A stretch of DNA of 64,000 bases from Adiantum capillus-veneris (lineage: Eukaryota; Streptophyta; Polypodiopsida; Polypodiales; Pteridaceae): positions 78,048,872 to 78,112,871 of the forward strand of contig CM043953.1 of NCBI GenBank assembly GCA_014529385.2, written 5' to 3'. Position numbers and translations under genes: made by a program. Below, piece after piece: positions 34,186 through 45,748 of this stretch (the stretch's first letter is position 1; the number at the start of each line of letters is the position of its first letter). The notes beneath the pieces were generated by a model. The model was not told where the DNA came from and did no database searches. It was given only the letters and a program-made list of their open reading frames with translations.

Positions 34186-36127
34186 TGTCACAAACTGCTG
34201 ACGTGTCAAAGCCTAAAGAATGGAGCCAACTTACAGATGCCGGCCAAGGGGCCTAAACCCTAAGAAGAGCAAGTAACAGAAGAAGTCCTACCACCTTATG
34301 GGGACCCCGTCCGATGGGGCGCCAAGTGACATAAAGATTAAAATAAAGCAAGACCCGCAGCTGATGACGTGGCAGTTTTCGAAAATTGCACTGACATGAT
34401 GATGTGGCAGGCTGTACGGAATTTCCGCGTTGTGCACTGGCTGATGACGTGGGAGTTGTACGGATTTCCGTAAATTGCGTTGGCAGCTTTTTGGCTTTGC
34501 TTTTGGACCAAATGCTTTTGAGTTTGAAGGATTTTCACTGTAAACTGCTTTTGGGGCCTAGGGCCTTTAAATATGAGGTTAGGGCTCATTCTCTGGCATG
34601 CTTCGTGGAGGAGATGCAGAGTTTGAAGTACCGGCTTGTACTGTGTTGATGCAAAATAAAGAAATACCGAAAGGGGCGCTAGGGTTTGGGGCCAATACTC
34701 TCTGGGGTGAAATTCCGCAACTCCGTGTCGCGTGTCGTCTCTCTCTTTCAGTTAGTTGTTATTAGAGTGCTAAAAGTCTGTTCTTTTCTATTGGCACGTG
34801 GGGCCCGGACCCTTGTGGTTATTTACGGGGGGAGTATTGTTGTTGTGACTCTCGGACCGGACCTGGATGGTTATGCGGGAGGAGTATTAGGAAGTCTGAG
34901 CAGTGGTTACTCTCAGCACCTCCAAACGACGCAGGCTGTGGTCTGGGGGGCGTTTGGTTGTAAAAGGCCTCTATATCTCATGGCCCAGACCTTTTTAGGT
35001 TATTTGCGGGAGAAGTGATGAGGGAGTTGTTGAACAGCTCATGGCCCGGACCTGGATGGTTATTTGCGGGGGAGTGTTCATCGGCGGCTTTATGTTTCTA
35101 TGTCTTGTAACATGCATATGTAAGCATTTGTGTTGCATTGTGATGTATCAACCACTGAATATTCCTAATTGGATGAGATTGCCTGGGTATGTAATTTTAG
35201 TGCATCAAGACACCCGTGGAAGATCAGTACGGTTTGGGTGTGATGGCTAATTTTACTACGCCGGAATATCAAGAGTTCCGATCTGGACGAAAGGAGAAGC
35301 TAACTCCTTGATCAAAAGAGCTGAAAGGAGAAGCTAACTCCTTCATCAAAAGAGCCGAAAGGAGAAGCTAACTCCTTAACAAAAAGAGCAAACTGAATGT
35401 CCCTCGGAATGTCCCTCGGAAATTATTGAGCTAACTTGAGTTGTTTTGCAGATATGCTGTAATCGCGGACGACTACTCTCTTTCAAGAAGGGGAGATGTC
35501 ACAAACTGCTGACATGTCAAAGCCTAAAGAATGGAGCCAACTTACAGATTCCGGCCGAGGGGCCTAAACCCTAAGAAGAGCAAGTAACAGAAAAAGTCCT
35601 ACCAACTTATGGGGACCCCGTCCGATGGGCCCCTAGTGACATAAAGATTAAAATAAAGCAGGACCCACAGTTGATGACATGGCAGTTTTCGAAAATTGCG
35701 TTGACATGGTGACGTGGCAAGTTGTACGGATTTCCGCGTTTTGCGCTGGCTGATGACGTGGCAGTTGTACGGATTTCCGTAAATTGTGTTGGTAGCTCTT
35801 TGGCTTTGCTTTTGGACTAGATGCTTTTGAGTTTGAAGGCTTTTCACTGTAAACTGCTTTTGGGGCCTAGGGCCTTTAAATATGAGGTTAGGGCTCATTC
35901 TCTGGCATGCTTCCTGGAGAAGATGCAGAGTCTGAAGTACCGGCTTGTACTGTGTTGATGCAAAATAAAGAAATACCGAAAGGGGCACTAGGGTTTGGGG
36001 CCAATACTCTCTGGGGTGAAATTCCGCCACTCCGTGTCGCGTGTCGTCTGTCTCTTTCAGTTCAATTGTTATTAAAGTGCTAAAAGTCTGTTCTTTTCGA
36101 TTGGCACGTGGTGCTCGTCTTGTGACA
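34186..36127 (+). mobile_element. TRIM-like non-autonomous LTR element (family C LTRs)
   Basis: Two direct LTRs, 34186 to about 34818 and 35497-36127, start TGTCACAAACTGCTGAC. The second ends CTTGTGACA, a perfect inverted match to TGTCACAAG-type ends. A purine tract (AAGAAGGGGAGA) precedes the second LTR. The roughly 680-bp interior has no coding capacity. It holds repeats of CCCGGACCTGGATGGTTAT and three 34-bp hairpin units. Flanks ACGAC (34181-34185) and GCGAC (36128-36132) look like a 5-bp target duplication with one change. A 5' primer site is not clear. Confidence 0.75.
35289..35390. repeat. Three tandem 34-bp hairpin units
   Basis: GAAAGGAGAAGCTAACTCCT starts at 35289, 35323 and 35357 with a spacer of ATCAAAAGAGC type. 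AAGGAG and CTCCTT in each unit can pair around a short loop. The units lie inside the TRIM-like element just before its 3' LTR. Confidence 0.9.
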
Positions 36128-36594
36128 GCGACACAACAGATATTTACTTCAAAACAATTCACAATTCACAATTGATTCGACATGGCCCGACAGAGTTCAG
36201 TGCCTAGAGATATTGGCCTCAGAGACTGGCGCCCCTTTTAGTATTTCTTTTTGTTATAATCTGCAACTCAAAGTACAAGGAGTGGGAGGGGTCTCACTCT
36301 CAGACTCTGCGTCCAGATGCTCTGAGTTGTGAGGGCCCTGCCCACTTATTTATAAATTACAAGGGATGCCCAAAAGCAGAGCCCCAAAATCAAAAGCCCT
36401 TGGGCTTTTAAAAATAAAGCAACTCATCTCACAAGCCTTGCTTGATAAATAAAGCAACTTTGCGTAAGATTTTCAGCCAGCTTTGCATGGGAAAAAGCAA
36501 TCCGCACAGCTCAGCCACATCAACGCTTTTTCCACCGTTCTGCTGCCCCACTCTAGGGTTGTGTCGGGTCATGCCACGTCACTAGTTTGTGACA

Positions 36595-36894
36595 TACCCC
36601 ACTCTTGAAAGCATTGTAATTGCCCTCGATTACGCTTGCAAAACAGACACAAGCCATAAACTGTCTTAGCAGACACTGACTGTTAGTACCGACGCACCGT
36701 GTACCAATCGACAGTCACATCACATGACATCACATGACAAATCACATTCAAAATTCATTCGGATCTCAGACCACGATTAATCGGCAACGTATTTAGCAAT
36801 CGCATCTAGATCCACTCGGACCTCATAGATGCCCGATTAACTAATCCTTATTGCAATCACGTCTATCGAGATCTTTCAGACCGAAATGGTGCAG
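36595..36894 (-). mobile_element. Element A2 3' untranslated region, left piece
   Basis: It is the reverse complement of the region before the 3' LTR in element A1 (about 40430-40730): CTTTCAAGAG tract, GGCAATTACAATGC, GTCAGTGTCTGCTAAGAC. Its last five bases, TGCAG (36890-36894), are the left target duplication of element A1. The region resumes at 41378. Confidence 0.82.
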
Positions 36895-37088
36895 TGTCAC
36901 AAACTGGTGACATGGCTGCCCAGTACACACACACCCTCTTGCAGGAACCCCCGCTAAATGATGACGTGACCGCACTGTACGGACAGGCTCGCATTTTGCG
37001 GCGCATATCACGGAGATCCGTACAGCTGGCGGGCAGCTTTTGCATGGGCAGCTTTTGTGACAGTTTTGCCTTGCTTTATTTTGGCTAC

Positions 37089-37141
<53 letters not shown>

Positions 37142-37560
37142 TTGCTTTATTCTCTCAAGAGAGAGAGCTTGTGAGAGAGAGACAGGCTTTTGGTTTTGAA
37201 GCTTTTGGGCTCTGCTTTTGGCATCCCTTGTAACCTTTAAATAAGTGGGCAGGCTTCCCACTTCTCAGAGCATCTGCAGGTAGAGTCTGAGAGTGAGAGC
37301 CTCCCACTCACTTGTACTTTTGCAACAGATTAATACAAAAACAAATACCGAAAGGGGCGCCAGTCTTTGGGGCCAATATCTCTAGGCACGGAACTCTGCC
37401 GGGCCAGTGTCGAATCAATTGTGAACTGTGTGTTTTGAAGTGAATTCTTGTGGTGTCGCGGTAGAATCTCAACTTGGAGTGTCCAAGTCTGTTATAGTGG
37501 TATCAGAGCACGACCGATTTCTCTTCTACCAGGAAATCCGATCCTTTTTACGCGGCACTT

Positions 37561-38870
37561 ATGGCTTCAGATAAAGATCAGTTGACTTCCTCTGCATCCG
37601 GAGATGCGGGAAGAGATCACAACGAGGATTCACGCGAGGAGTACGGCCCGCTTCGACCTACTCAGGCGAAGCTTGAAGAGATGGAGCGTCGACGATTGAT
37701 CCGCAATGCAACAAAGATGATGCTAAATTTTGCAAAGGACCCGAAATTTGCAAAATTTATGAGTCAGACCTCCTTCGACGAGGTGCACGCACAGTGGCGG
37801 CAGACCACAAAACCCCCTCAAACCGGCACTGAAGAAACCTCCTACTCCAAGGATGTATACAAAGCAAGAATTAAAAGAGGTGGTTGATGCACGAATTGCT
37901 CAGCTTTTTGACGAGCAGACAAAGCATAACAAAAAGCAGAAGAAAGGAATTGACTTTCCGGGTTATCTGGGTCGTCAGTCTACATTTGCATCGGCAAGAA
38001 AGCAGAAGAAGCGTGTTCGATTTGAAGGAGTACCCAATTCTTCTTCTTTTTCTTCTTCTGAGAGTTCTTCTGGCTCCTCTGACTCGAGCGAAGAAGACAG
38101 AAAAGCCAAAAAGCGAAGCAAAAAGAAAAGCTTCGGAAAGGGTAAGAAAAAGGCAAAGAAGCCTAAATCTCGCCCAGTTGTTGACAGTTCTACTGAGGAC
38201 TCGTCTTCGGATAGTTCGGACCCTGATGACAACAGCTTTTACGCAAAGAAGAAGAATTTTTATAAAGCCAACCAGTATGACTTCATGGAAGATAAAAGCA
38301 AGAAAGTCCGAGAGTTTAAGGAAGGTGGACAGTCAATTAAATTTGACACATTTTCTGGTTATAGAGATGCTTCGAAGGCTTTGTCTTTCATACAAAATTT
38401 TGACATAGCTTTCTCTAGAGGGCGTTACTCAGAGCACTCCAAGATTCAGAGAGCTACCTCTTACTTCAAAGGAAATGCTCAAACTTGGTGGTCCATGCTT
38501 TTATTAAGCAAGACAGCGCCAGTTAAAGCTTTTTATTTCTTCTTGGCTGACTTGAGAGTACGAACGCGACATACAAATTTCTTGGAACCATCTTCGGATG
38601 ACCAAGAAGGATACATTGGACGCTTATTGCAAAAGATTCTGGAGCTCTTTTCTACCAGCCTCTTCATTTAAGAAGATCTCGTTCAAAGAACAGATTGAGC
38701 GGTTTACCTTGGGTCTTCCTACAGAGATCCGAGATCACTACTTAGAGCAAAAGTCAGATTCCATATAGGAACTGATGAGTCATGCGAAACGGGGTTTTGC
38801 CATTCACTCGAGCAATTTGACCTACCCCACAGATGAAATCATGATGCAAAGGACCGAACAGACTTCGCAG
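37561..38870 (+). pseudogene. Element A1 gag
   Basis: It starts MASDKDQLTSSASGDAGRDH. One frameshift near 37850-37887 leads to a long second frame (to 38671), and another shift leads into FKKISFKEQIERFTLGLP. The middle is a Ser/Glu-rich and then Lys-rich region. The retrotransposon-gag capsid-like part begins near FDTFSGYRDASKALSFIQNF (38343) and includes YFKGNAQTWWSMLL. The zinc knuckle present in element A4 is absent because the frame runs into the deletion at about 38870. Confidence 0.82.
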
Positions 38871-38879
38871 TAGCGGGAT

Positions 38880-40140
38880 ATTCCATTCAGGATGGCTACT
38901 TGATGAAGAAAACCATGTTGTGCGTTACACAGCCGTTGAGGGAAAAGGTTATGACCGAATGCCACTGTCCACCTTTTACGGGTCACCGCAGCATTGCTAC
39001 CACCTTGAAAGGGGTAGAGAGATACTTCTTTTGGCTGAGACTCAAGAAGGAGGACGAGTTTGTGTGCAGTTGCTTGGTATGCCAGAAAGTCAAGTTTGAC
39101 AGGCATAAAGCATAGGGATTGTTACAGCCTTTGCCCATACCCACCCGCCCTTGGGAAAGTATTGCAATGGATTTCATTTTTTATCTCCCGAGAACACAGA
39201 TTGGTCACGATGGTATTTGGACTGTTATTGATAGATTTAGCAAGCAGGCTCATTTCATTCCAGTGAAGAAAACAGTCAAGCCGGATCACTTAGCGAGACT
39301 GTTTGTGGCCCAGATTTTCATATTACATGGCATGCCTGAGACGATTGTCTCCGACAGGGACCCCATATTCACGAGTTTGTTTTGGAAGGCAATCTGGGAG
39401 AACATTGGCACGCTGTTGCAGTTCTCATCATCTTTCCACCCGCAGACTGACGGGCAATCTGAGATTGCTAATTCAGTGGTACTAGATTTATTGAAGTCTT
39501 ACATCTCTGATTAGAAGACTCAATGGGAAAAGTATTTACCTTCGGTGGGATTTGCCTATAACAGCACGGTACACTCTTCGACGGGAAGGCGCCGTTTGAG
39601 ATTATTGAAGGTGCTCTGAAGGTTCCACCCTTCCTAAGCACGAAGATAAGATTTTTGAAGCCGATGAGTACACGCGCGACTTGGACACGGCTTTTGCCAA
39701 GGTCCGCAAGGCTTTGCAAAAATCTCAGGAAAGACAGAAAAAGGCAGCAGATCGCCATCTTCGCGATTTGAAATTGAAGGAGAACGATTGGGTGCTCTTA
39801 CGTTTTGAGAATGCACACCTGAGAAAGAAAAAGGGAAAGGAGAGGCTTTTTCCAAAGCTTAGTATGCGATACTACGGACCTTTCCAGTTCTCCGAAAAGA
39901 TAAATAATGTCTCCTTCCGACTGAAGCTGCCCGACACTTGGAGGATTCACAATGCTTTTCATGTGAGTCTCTTGAAGCCTTTTAAAGGCGATGTGCCCGA
40001 AGATTGGGGAGCCTGATGAGCAACCCGAAGTGGAAGAAAACGAGGAGATCGTGCATTGGATGCGAAGTGGATGGAGGAGGAGGACCTAGCAGATACTCCT
40101 CAGATTGTGAAACTTTACCTTGAAGCTTTTGGTTTAGCAT
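38880..40140 (+). pseudogene. Element A1 integrase with damaged chromodomain
   Basis: It begins at the pre-integrase zinc finger (ECHCPPFTGH ... CLVCQKVK), then the integrase core: AMDFIFYLP (first Asp), IVSDRDP (second Asp), SFHPQTDGQSEIAN (Glu). This is the D,D-35-E triad. A stop lies near 39114 and another near 39515, with shifts after 39590. The C-terminal part ([47 protein letters not shown]) is intact at 39681-40016. A deletion at about 40050 then removes most of the chromodomain, leaving DAKWMEEED. Confidence 0.85.
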
Positions 40141-40931
40141 AGTCTATTCCAAATGGAACCCAGAATTCAGCTTGGCCAGATATCTGGTGCAGTGGGTATG
40201 CACAAGAGGGGAGTTACTCCGCTCCTTTGTCAACAGATGCCTCGATTTTTGATACTAGAGTCATTGATATCTCTTTGAGCTTCAGGGATAGTGAGAGCTG
40301 ACAGTATTTTGCTGTATGACTTTATGAAATGGAATTTCCTATAATATGATACTGATTTGTTCTTGACTTATTTAAGTGCAGGAACTGATAGACGAAATGA
40401 CTACAGCATTTTGGTCTAAATGATCTCGATAGACATGGTTGCAATAGGGATTAGTCAATCGGGCATCTATGAGGTTCTGAGTGGATCTAGATGCGATTGC
40501 TAATTGCATTGCCGATAAATCATGGTCTGAGATCCGTATGAATGTTGAATGTGATTTATCATGTGATGTCAAGTGATGTCCTGTGATGTGACTGTCGATT
40601 GGTACATGTGCTAGATGTGTGTTTCTAGTGCGTCGTTACTAACAGTCAGTGTCTGCTAAGACAATTTATGGCTTCTGTCTATTTTGCAGGCATAATCGAG
40701 GGCAATTACAATGCTTTCAAGAGGGGGGTATGTCACAAACTGGTGACGTGGCTGCCCAGTACACACACACACCCTCTTGCAGGAACCCCTGCTAAATGAT
40801 GACGTGGCTGCACCGTACGGACAAGCCCGCCTTTTGCGGCGCATATCACGGAGATCTGTACAGTTGGCGGGTAGCTTTTGCGTGGGCAGCTTTTGCGGCA
40901 GTTTTGCCTTGCTTTATTTTGGCTACGCAAT

Positions 40932-41015
<84 letters not shown>

Positions 41016-41634
41016 TTGCATTATTCTCTCAAAAGAGAGAGCTTGTGAGAGAGAGACAAGCTTTTGATTTTGAAGCTTTTGGGCTCTGCTCTTGGCATCC
41101 TTTGTAACCTTTAAATAAGTGGGCAGGCTTCCCACTTCTCAGAGCATCTGGACGCAAAGTCTGAGAGTGAGAGCCTCCCACTCACTTGTACTTTTGCAAC
41201 AGATTAATACAAAAAGAAATACCGAAAGGGGCGCCAGTCTTTGGGGCCAATATCTCTAGGCACGGTACTTCGCTGGGCCAGTGTCGAATCAATTGTGAAT
41301 TTGAACTGTTTTGAAGTGAATTCTTGCGGAGTCGCGGTAGAATCTCGACTTGGAGTGTCCAAGTCTGGAACATGCAGTCATTTCGTCTATCAGTTCCTGC
41401 ACTTAGAAAAATCAAGAACAAATCAGTATCATATTATCGAGAATTCCAGTTCATAAATTCATACAACAGAATACTGTCAGCTCATAGTATCCCTGAAACT
41501 CAAAAGAGACATCAGTGACTTAAGTATCAAAAATCGGGGCAATCTGTTGACAAAGGAGTGGAGCGACTCCCCTTTTGTGTATACCCGCTGTGCCAAATTC
41601 CGCCCAGTTGAGTTTGGGTTCAATTTGGAATAGA

Positions 41635-42151
41635 CTATGCTAAACCAAATGCTTCAAGGTAAAGGTTCACAATCTGAGGAGTATTTGCCAGGTCCTCCTG
41701 CTCCATCCACTTCGCATCCAATGCGGGATAGTTCTTGAATTTAACCAAGAACCGCCTTATCATTTTACCTTTTACCTTTCTATCTTTATGTGCCAAAATC
41801 TGTTTCTGGAACGAGTATCTCCTCGTTTTCCTCCACTTTGGGTTACTCATTGGGCTCTCCATCATCGTGCACATCGCCTTTAAAAGGCTTTAGGAGACTC
41901 ACAAGAAAAGCATTGTGAATCCTCCATGTATCGGGTAGCTTCAGTCTAAAGGAGACATCATTTATCTTTTCGGAAATCTGGAAAGGTCCATAGTATATCA
42001 TGCTAAGCTTTGGAAAAAGCAGCTCCTTTCCCTTTTTCTTTCTCAAGCGTGCCTTCTCAAAACGTAAGAGCACCCAATCGTTCTCCTTTAATTTCAAATC
42101 ACGACGATGTCGATCTGCTTCCTTTTTCTGTCTTTCCTGAGATTTCTCCAA
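41635..42151 (-). pseudogene. Element A2 integrase C-terminal region and chromodomain
   Basis: Frames 42151-41843 and 41874-41635 read [40 protein letters not shown], then the chromodomain: HKDRKVKGKMIRRFLVKF and DAKWMEQEDL. Chromodomains guide chromovirus integration towards marked heterochromatin. A frame change near 41850 separates the two parts. Confidence 0.75.
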
Positions 42152-43159
42152 AGCCTCTGGACCTTGGCAAAAGCCGTGTCCAAGTCCCGTATGTACTCAT
42201 TGGCTTCAAAAATCTTATCTTTCTTGCTTAGGAAGGGTGGAATCTTCGTAGCACCTTCAATAATCTCAAAGGGCGCCTTCCCCGTCGAAGAGTGAATCGT
42301 GTTATTGTAGGCAAATTCCACCAAAGGCAAATACTTTTCCCATTGAGTCTTCTGATCCGAGATGTAAGACTTCAATAAATCCAATACGACTGAATTTGCA
42401 ATTTTCGATTGCCCATTTGTCTGTGGGTGGAAAGATGACGAGAACTGCAACCGCATGGCAATGTTCTCCCAAATAGCCTTCCAAAACAAACTCGTGAATC
42501 TGGGGTCTCTGTCGGAGACAATTGTCTCAGGTATGCCATGTAATCTGAAGATCTGAGCCACAAACAGTCTCACTAAGTGATCCGGCTTGACTGTCTTCTT
42601 GGCTGGAATGAAATGAGCTTGCTTGCTAAATTTGTCAATAACAGTCCAGATACCATCATGCCCACTCTGTGTTCTCGGGAGATACAAAAATGAAATACAT
42701 TGCAATACTTTCCCAGAGGCGGGTGGGTATGGGTAAAGGCTGTAACAATCCCTGTGCTTTATTCCTGTCAAACTTGACCTTCTGGCATACCAAGCAACTC
42801 CGTACAAAATCGTCCACGTCCTTGAGTCTCAGCCAAAAGAAATATCTCTCCACACCTTTCAAGGTGGTAGCAATGCCGTGGTGACCGGTAAAAGGTGGAC
42901 AGTGGCATTCGGTTAAAACCTTTTCCCTCAACGGCTGTGTAACGCACAACATCGTTTTCTTCATCAAGTAGCCATCCCGAATGAAATATCCCACTACTAC
43001 CTCCCCATTCCGTATTCGAGTGAAAATATCTACAAAATCTGTATGTGTGGCATACTGATCGACCATATCCTCGAAGCTCCTATGATGCATCGCGGAAATA
43101 GCCAAAACCAACGGCTTCCGGGACAAAGCATCTGCCACCAAGTTCTTCTGTCCCTGCAC
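42094..43159 (-). pseudogene. Element A2 RNase H tail and integrase
   Basis: Frame 43159-42656 has QGQKNLVADALSRKPLV (end of RNase H) and the zinc finger ECHCPPFTGHHG ... CLVCQKVKF. The overlapping frame 42807-42094 carries the core: [47 protein letters not shown]. The third catalytic residue reads Lys (QSKIAN), where Glu is present in element A1. One frameshift lies near 42680. Confidence 0.82.
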
Positions 43160-43222
43160 ATGGACAATCTAGAAGTGAAATTGTGACAAGATGTTCGCCC
43201 ACCGCATCTGCTTTTCCGATAG

Positions 43223-43768
43223 CTACTTCTTTGACAAGAAGTAGCGTAAACTCTGGTAATCTATGAAGACCGTAAGATCGGCTTCGAGTAGGTAATGTCG
43301 CCACTGAGTAAGCGCATGGATAACCGCCAAAAGCTCTTTCTCATATATATGTGCTGTCAATTCCGGCCTTGAGAACAATCGGCTCTCGTAGGCAATGACA
43401 TGGCCTTCTTGCATTAAGACCGCGCCTAGACTATGACCACAAGCATCACAATATACTTCGAATGACTTCTGCAAATCCGGCAAAGTCAAAACTAGTCCTG
43501 TAGTCAATTTCTCTTTCAATGTTTGAAAGATAGTCACCTCTGTGGGTCCCCACGAGAAAGGGACTCCTTTCTGTGTCAAGATATACAAAGGGGAAGCAAC
43601 CTCTGCAAACTTTCTAATGAATCGCCGGTAGTAAGAACATAAGCCCAAGAAGCTTCTAACTTTATGGACATTCTTCAAATCGGGCCAATGGATCCCAAAA
43701 GGCATCACCAAAAACTCGAATAAACCGAAAGTCGTCCGAAAAGCTGTCTTGTAGACATCTCCCGGCAT
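43223..43768 (-). pseudogene. Element A2 RT (distal) and RNase H
   Basis: It reads GDVYKTAFRTTFGLFEFLVM then PFGI directly followed by HWPDLKNVHKVRSFLGLCSY. Compared with element A4, about 93 residues are missing in frame, including the F-F-D-D catalytic motif, so the RT is dead. RNase H remains recognisable: EVYCDACGHSLGAVLMQEGH, YEKELLAVIHAL, DYQSLRYFL. Confidence 0.85.
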
Positions 43769-43777
43769 GATTCGGAT

Positions 43778-44663
43778 CTAATGATATCCGCTCTTCAAAT
43801 CGATCCTGCTGAAACAAGAGGATCCCTGTAGTCGGTCTAGAATATCATCAATCCTAGGAATCGGAAATCTGTTCTTGATGATGATTTTGTTGAGAGCTCT
43901 ATAGTCAATGCACATTCTCCAAGATCCATCTTTCTTCAAAACCAACAACACTGGAGAGCAGTAAGTTGAAGTACTCGGCTGCATAAGACACTTTTCCAAG
44001 AGGTCTTTCGCTTGGTTCATAATCTCTTCATTATGGGCTCGGCTCACACGGTAAGGTGGCCGGTTCGGTGGTGTGCTTCCAAGTATCAAATCAATGGTAT
44101 GATCCTCGGGACGAGCTGGTGGCAACTTGCCTTGCAGGCCCTCAGAAAAGCTATCGGTGTGATTGTGGAGAAAATCTTGGCGTTCTATTTCTAGATCAGA
44201 CATATTTGTCCTATGATCATCATTCAACTCTTTCAAAAAGATTGAGTAAACAAACAGACTGGATTTCATTAATTTTGAAACGGCCAAAGCCGATACAATA
44301 GGGGCAGACTCACCCTTAAGTTTCGCATCAAGTACAATGGTTCGGCCCTTTTCTGTAGTCAAAGTCGCTTTTTTCGCCCGATAATCGACCACGGCGTTGT
44401 TCTTATGGTACCAGGAAATTCCTAGGAGGACATCACAACCTTCCAAGGGCATTATGTAGAAGTTCTCGTGCCCCAAATACCCTTGACAATGCAATTGAAG
44501 TTTGCCAATGGCAGGTGTAATGGCTACGTCCTTGTCGGGTGCCGCTAGAATTGCCTCTGCTAGTGGTCCCATCCAATCGGGTGTAATCTCAGGCCGCGTG
44601 GCCAATTCAGGTGAAATGAAGTTGGTCTTGGCTCCTCCATCGAAGAAAATCAGGGCTTCTTGA
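43778..44663 (-). pseudogene. Element A2 protease and RT N-terminal part
   Basis: The protease keeps [17 protein letters not shown] (DGGA active site) and [13 protein letters not shown]. The RT follows with [50 protein letters not shown] and [11 protein letters not shown] before a stop at about 43778. The open frame extends rightward to 44890, but the first 75 or so codons beyond 44663 are antisense of element B integrase and not part of this protein. Confidence 0.82.
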
Positions 44664-45748
44664 TTGCAAAAGGTCAAGTTTGATAGGCATAAGTCACCAG
44701 GACTTCTACAGTCTTTACCCATACCTCCCGTCCCTGGGAAAGCATTGCCATGGATTTCATTTTTTATCTTCCCAAGACTCAAAGTGGGCATGATGGCATT
44801 TGGACAGTCATTGACAGATTCAGCAAGCAGGCCCACTTCATTCCAATAAAGAAGACAGTCGAGCCCGATCATTTGGCAAAACTGTCTCACAGATTTTCCG
44901 ATTTCACGGCATGCTTGAGTCCATAGTCTTGGACAGAGACCCCCAATTCATTAGTTTGTTTTGGAGGGCAATCTGGGAGAACATTGACACGCGGCTGTAG
45001 TTCTTGTCCTCATTTTACCCACAGACAGACGTGCAATCTAAGATGACCAATTTAGTGGTTTTGGATTTATTGAAGTCTTACATTTCGGATCAAAAGACTC
45101 AAATGGGAAAAGTATTTGCCCTTGGTGGAGTTTGTCTACAAGAACACAATTCATTCATCGACAGGGTAGGCGCCATTTGAGGTAATCGAGGGTGCTAAGA
45201 AGGTACCACCATTTCTAAGCACACCAAGGATGAGATTTTTGAAGCGGATCAGTACACACGAGATCTAGACATTGTTTTTTCTAAGGCTCGTGAGGCTCTT
45301 GAGAAGTCTCAAGCACGGCATAAGAAGGTAGCCGATAAACATCGACGCGACTTACAGCTGAAGGAGGATGATTGGGTGCTCTTATGGTTTGAGAAGGCAC
45401 GCTTGATAAAACGGAAGGGAAAGTAAGTATGCGCTACTATGGCCCTTTCCAGATTCAAGAGAAGATAAATGATGTATCCTTTAGACTGCAGGTGCGAGAT
45501 ACTTGGAAGATTCACAATGCTTTTCATCTGAGTCTCTTGAAACCTTTCAAAGGTGAGGTGCCAGCTGACAAGGAGCCTGAGGAGCAACCTGATGTAGAAG
45601 AGAGCAAGGAGATTCTCGTTCCAGAACAAATACTGGCTCACAAGGAAAGGAAAGTGAAAGGTAAAGTGATAAGGCGGTTCTTAGTTAAATTCAAGAACTA
45701 TCCGGCGGATGCGAAGTGGATGGAGGAGGACTTGCCAGATACTCCTCA
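44664..45748 (+). pseudogene. Element B integrase to chromodomain
   Basis: It enters at [15 protein letters not shown] (end of the zinc finger), then [12 protein letters not shown] and DRDP-like sequences with several stops, then a better-kept C-terminus (45260-45748): RDLQLKEDDWVLLWFEKARL, FQIQEKINDVSFRLQV, and the chromodomain HKERKVKGKVIRRFLVKFKN with DAKWMEEDL. This plus-strand piece belongs with the 5' LTR at 33338 and the 3' LTR at 46850. Element B's protease, RT and RNase H are missing. Confidence 0.8.

Larger units (their letters stand above)
34144..36594 (-). mobile_element. Element A2 3' LTR (family A), split by a TRIM-like insertion
   Basis: The left end TGTAACAAACTTGGACACTC (34144) and the right end ACTAGTTTGTGACA (36594) are the two ends of a family A LTR in minus orientation. 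The left piece is 34144-34185 and the right piece is 36128-36594. The right piece holds the shared core (inverted, 36228-36245). The polypurine tract (CTTTCAAGAGTGGGGTA, minus strand) abuts at 36595. Confidence 0.82.
36895..41372 (+). mobile_element. Element A1: chromovirus deletion derivative, target duplication TGCAG
   Basis: 5' LTR is 36895-37496 and 3' LTR is 40731-41372, both starting TGTCACAAACTGGTGAC. The 5' LTR ends GTCTGTTATA and the 3' LTR ends GTCTGGAACA. The primer site TGGTATCAGAGC is at 37498-37509 and the polypurine tract AAGAGGGGGG at 40719-40728. TGCAG flanks both sides (36890-36894 and 41373-41377). The interior has gag and integrase only: nucleocapsid, protease, RT and RNase H are deleted. 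It lies within the 3' untranslated region of element A2. Each LTR contains an (AG)n tract (37096-37138; 40933-41011). Confidence 0.9.
41378..44663 (-). mobile_element. Element A2 body: chromovirus pol in minus orientation
   Basis: From right to left: protease (from about 44660), RT, RNase H, integrase, chromodomain, 3' untranslated region. The left edge joins element A1's right target duplication. At about 44664 it stops abruptly inside the protease and abuts plus-strand integrase of element B, so its gag and 5' LTR are gone. With 34144-36594 and 36595-36894 it forms one insertion into element B. Confidence 0.85.

Noticed and set aside
38041..38232. Minus-strand Glu/Ser-rich frame opposite A1 gag
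   Set aside because: It is a shadow of the Ser/Lys-rich gag segment read on the plus strand.
44664..44890. N-terminal extension of the A2 protease-RT open frame
   Set aside because: It is antisense of element B integrase. The frame stays open across the junction by chance.
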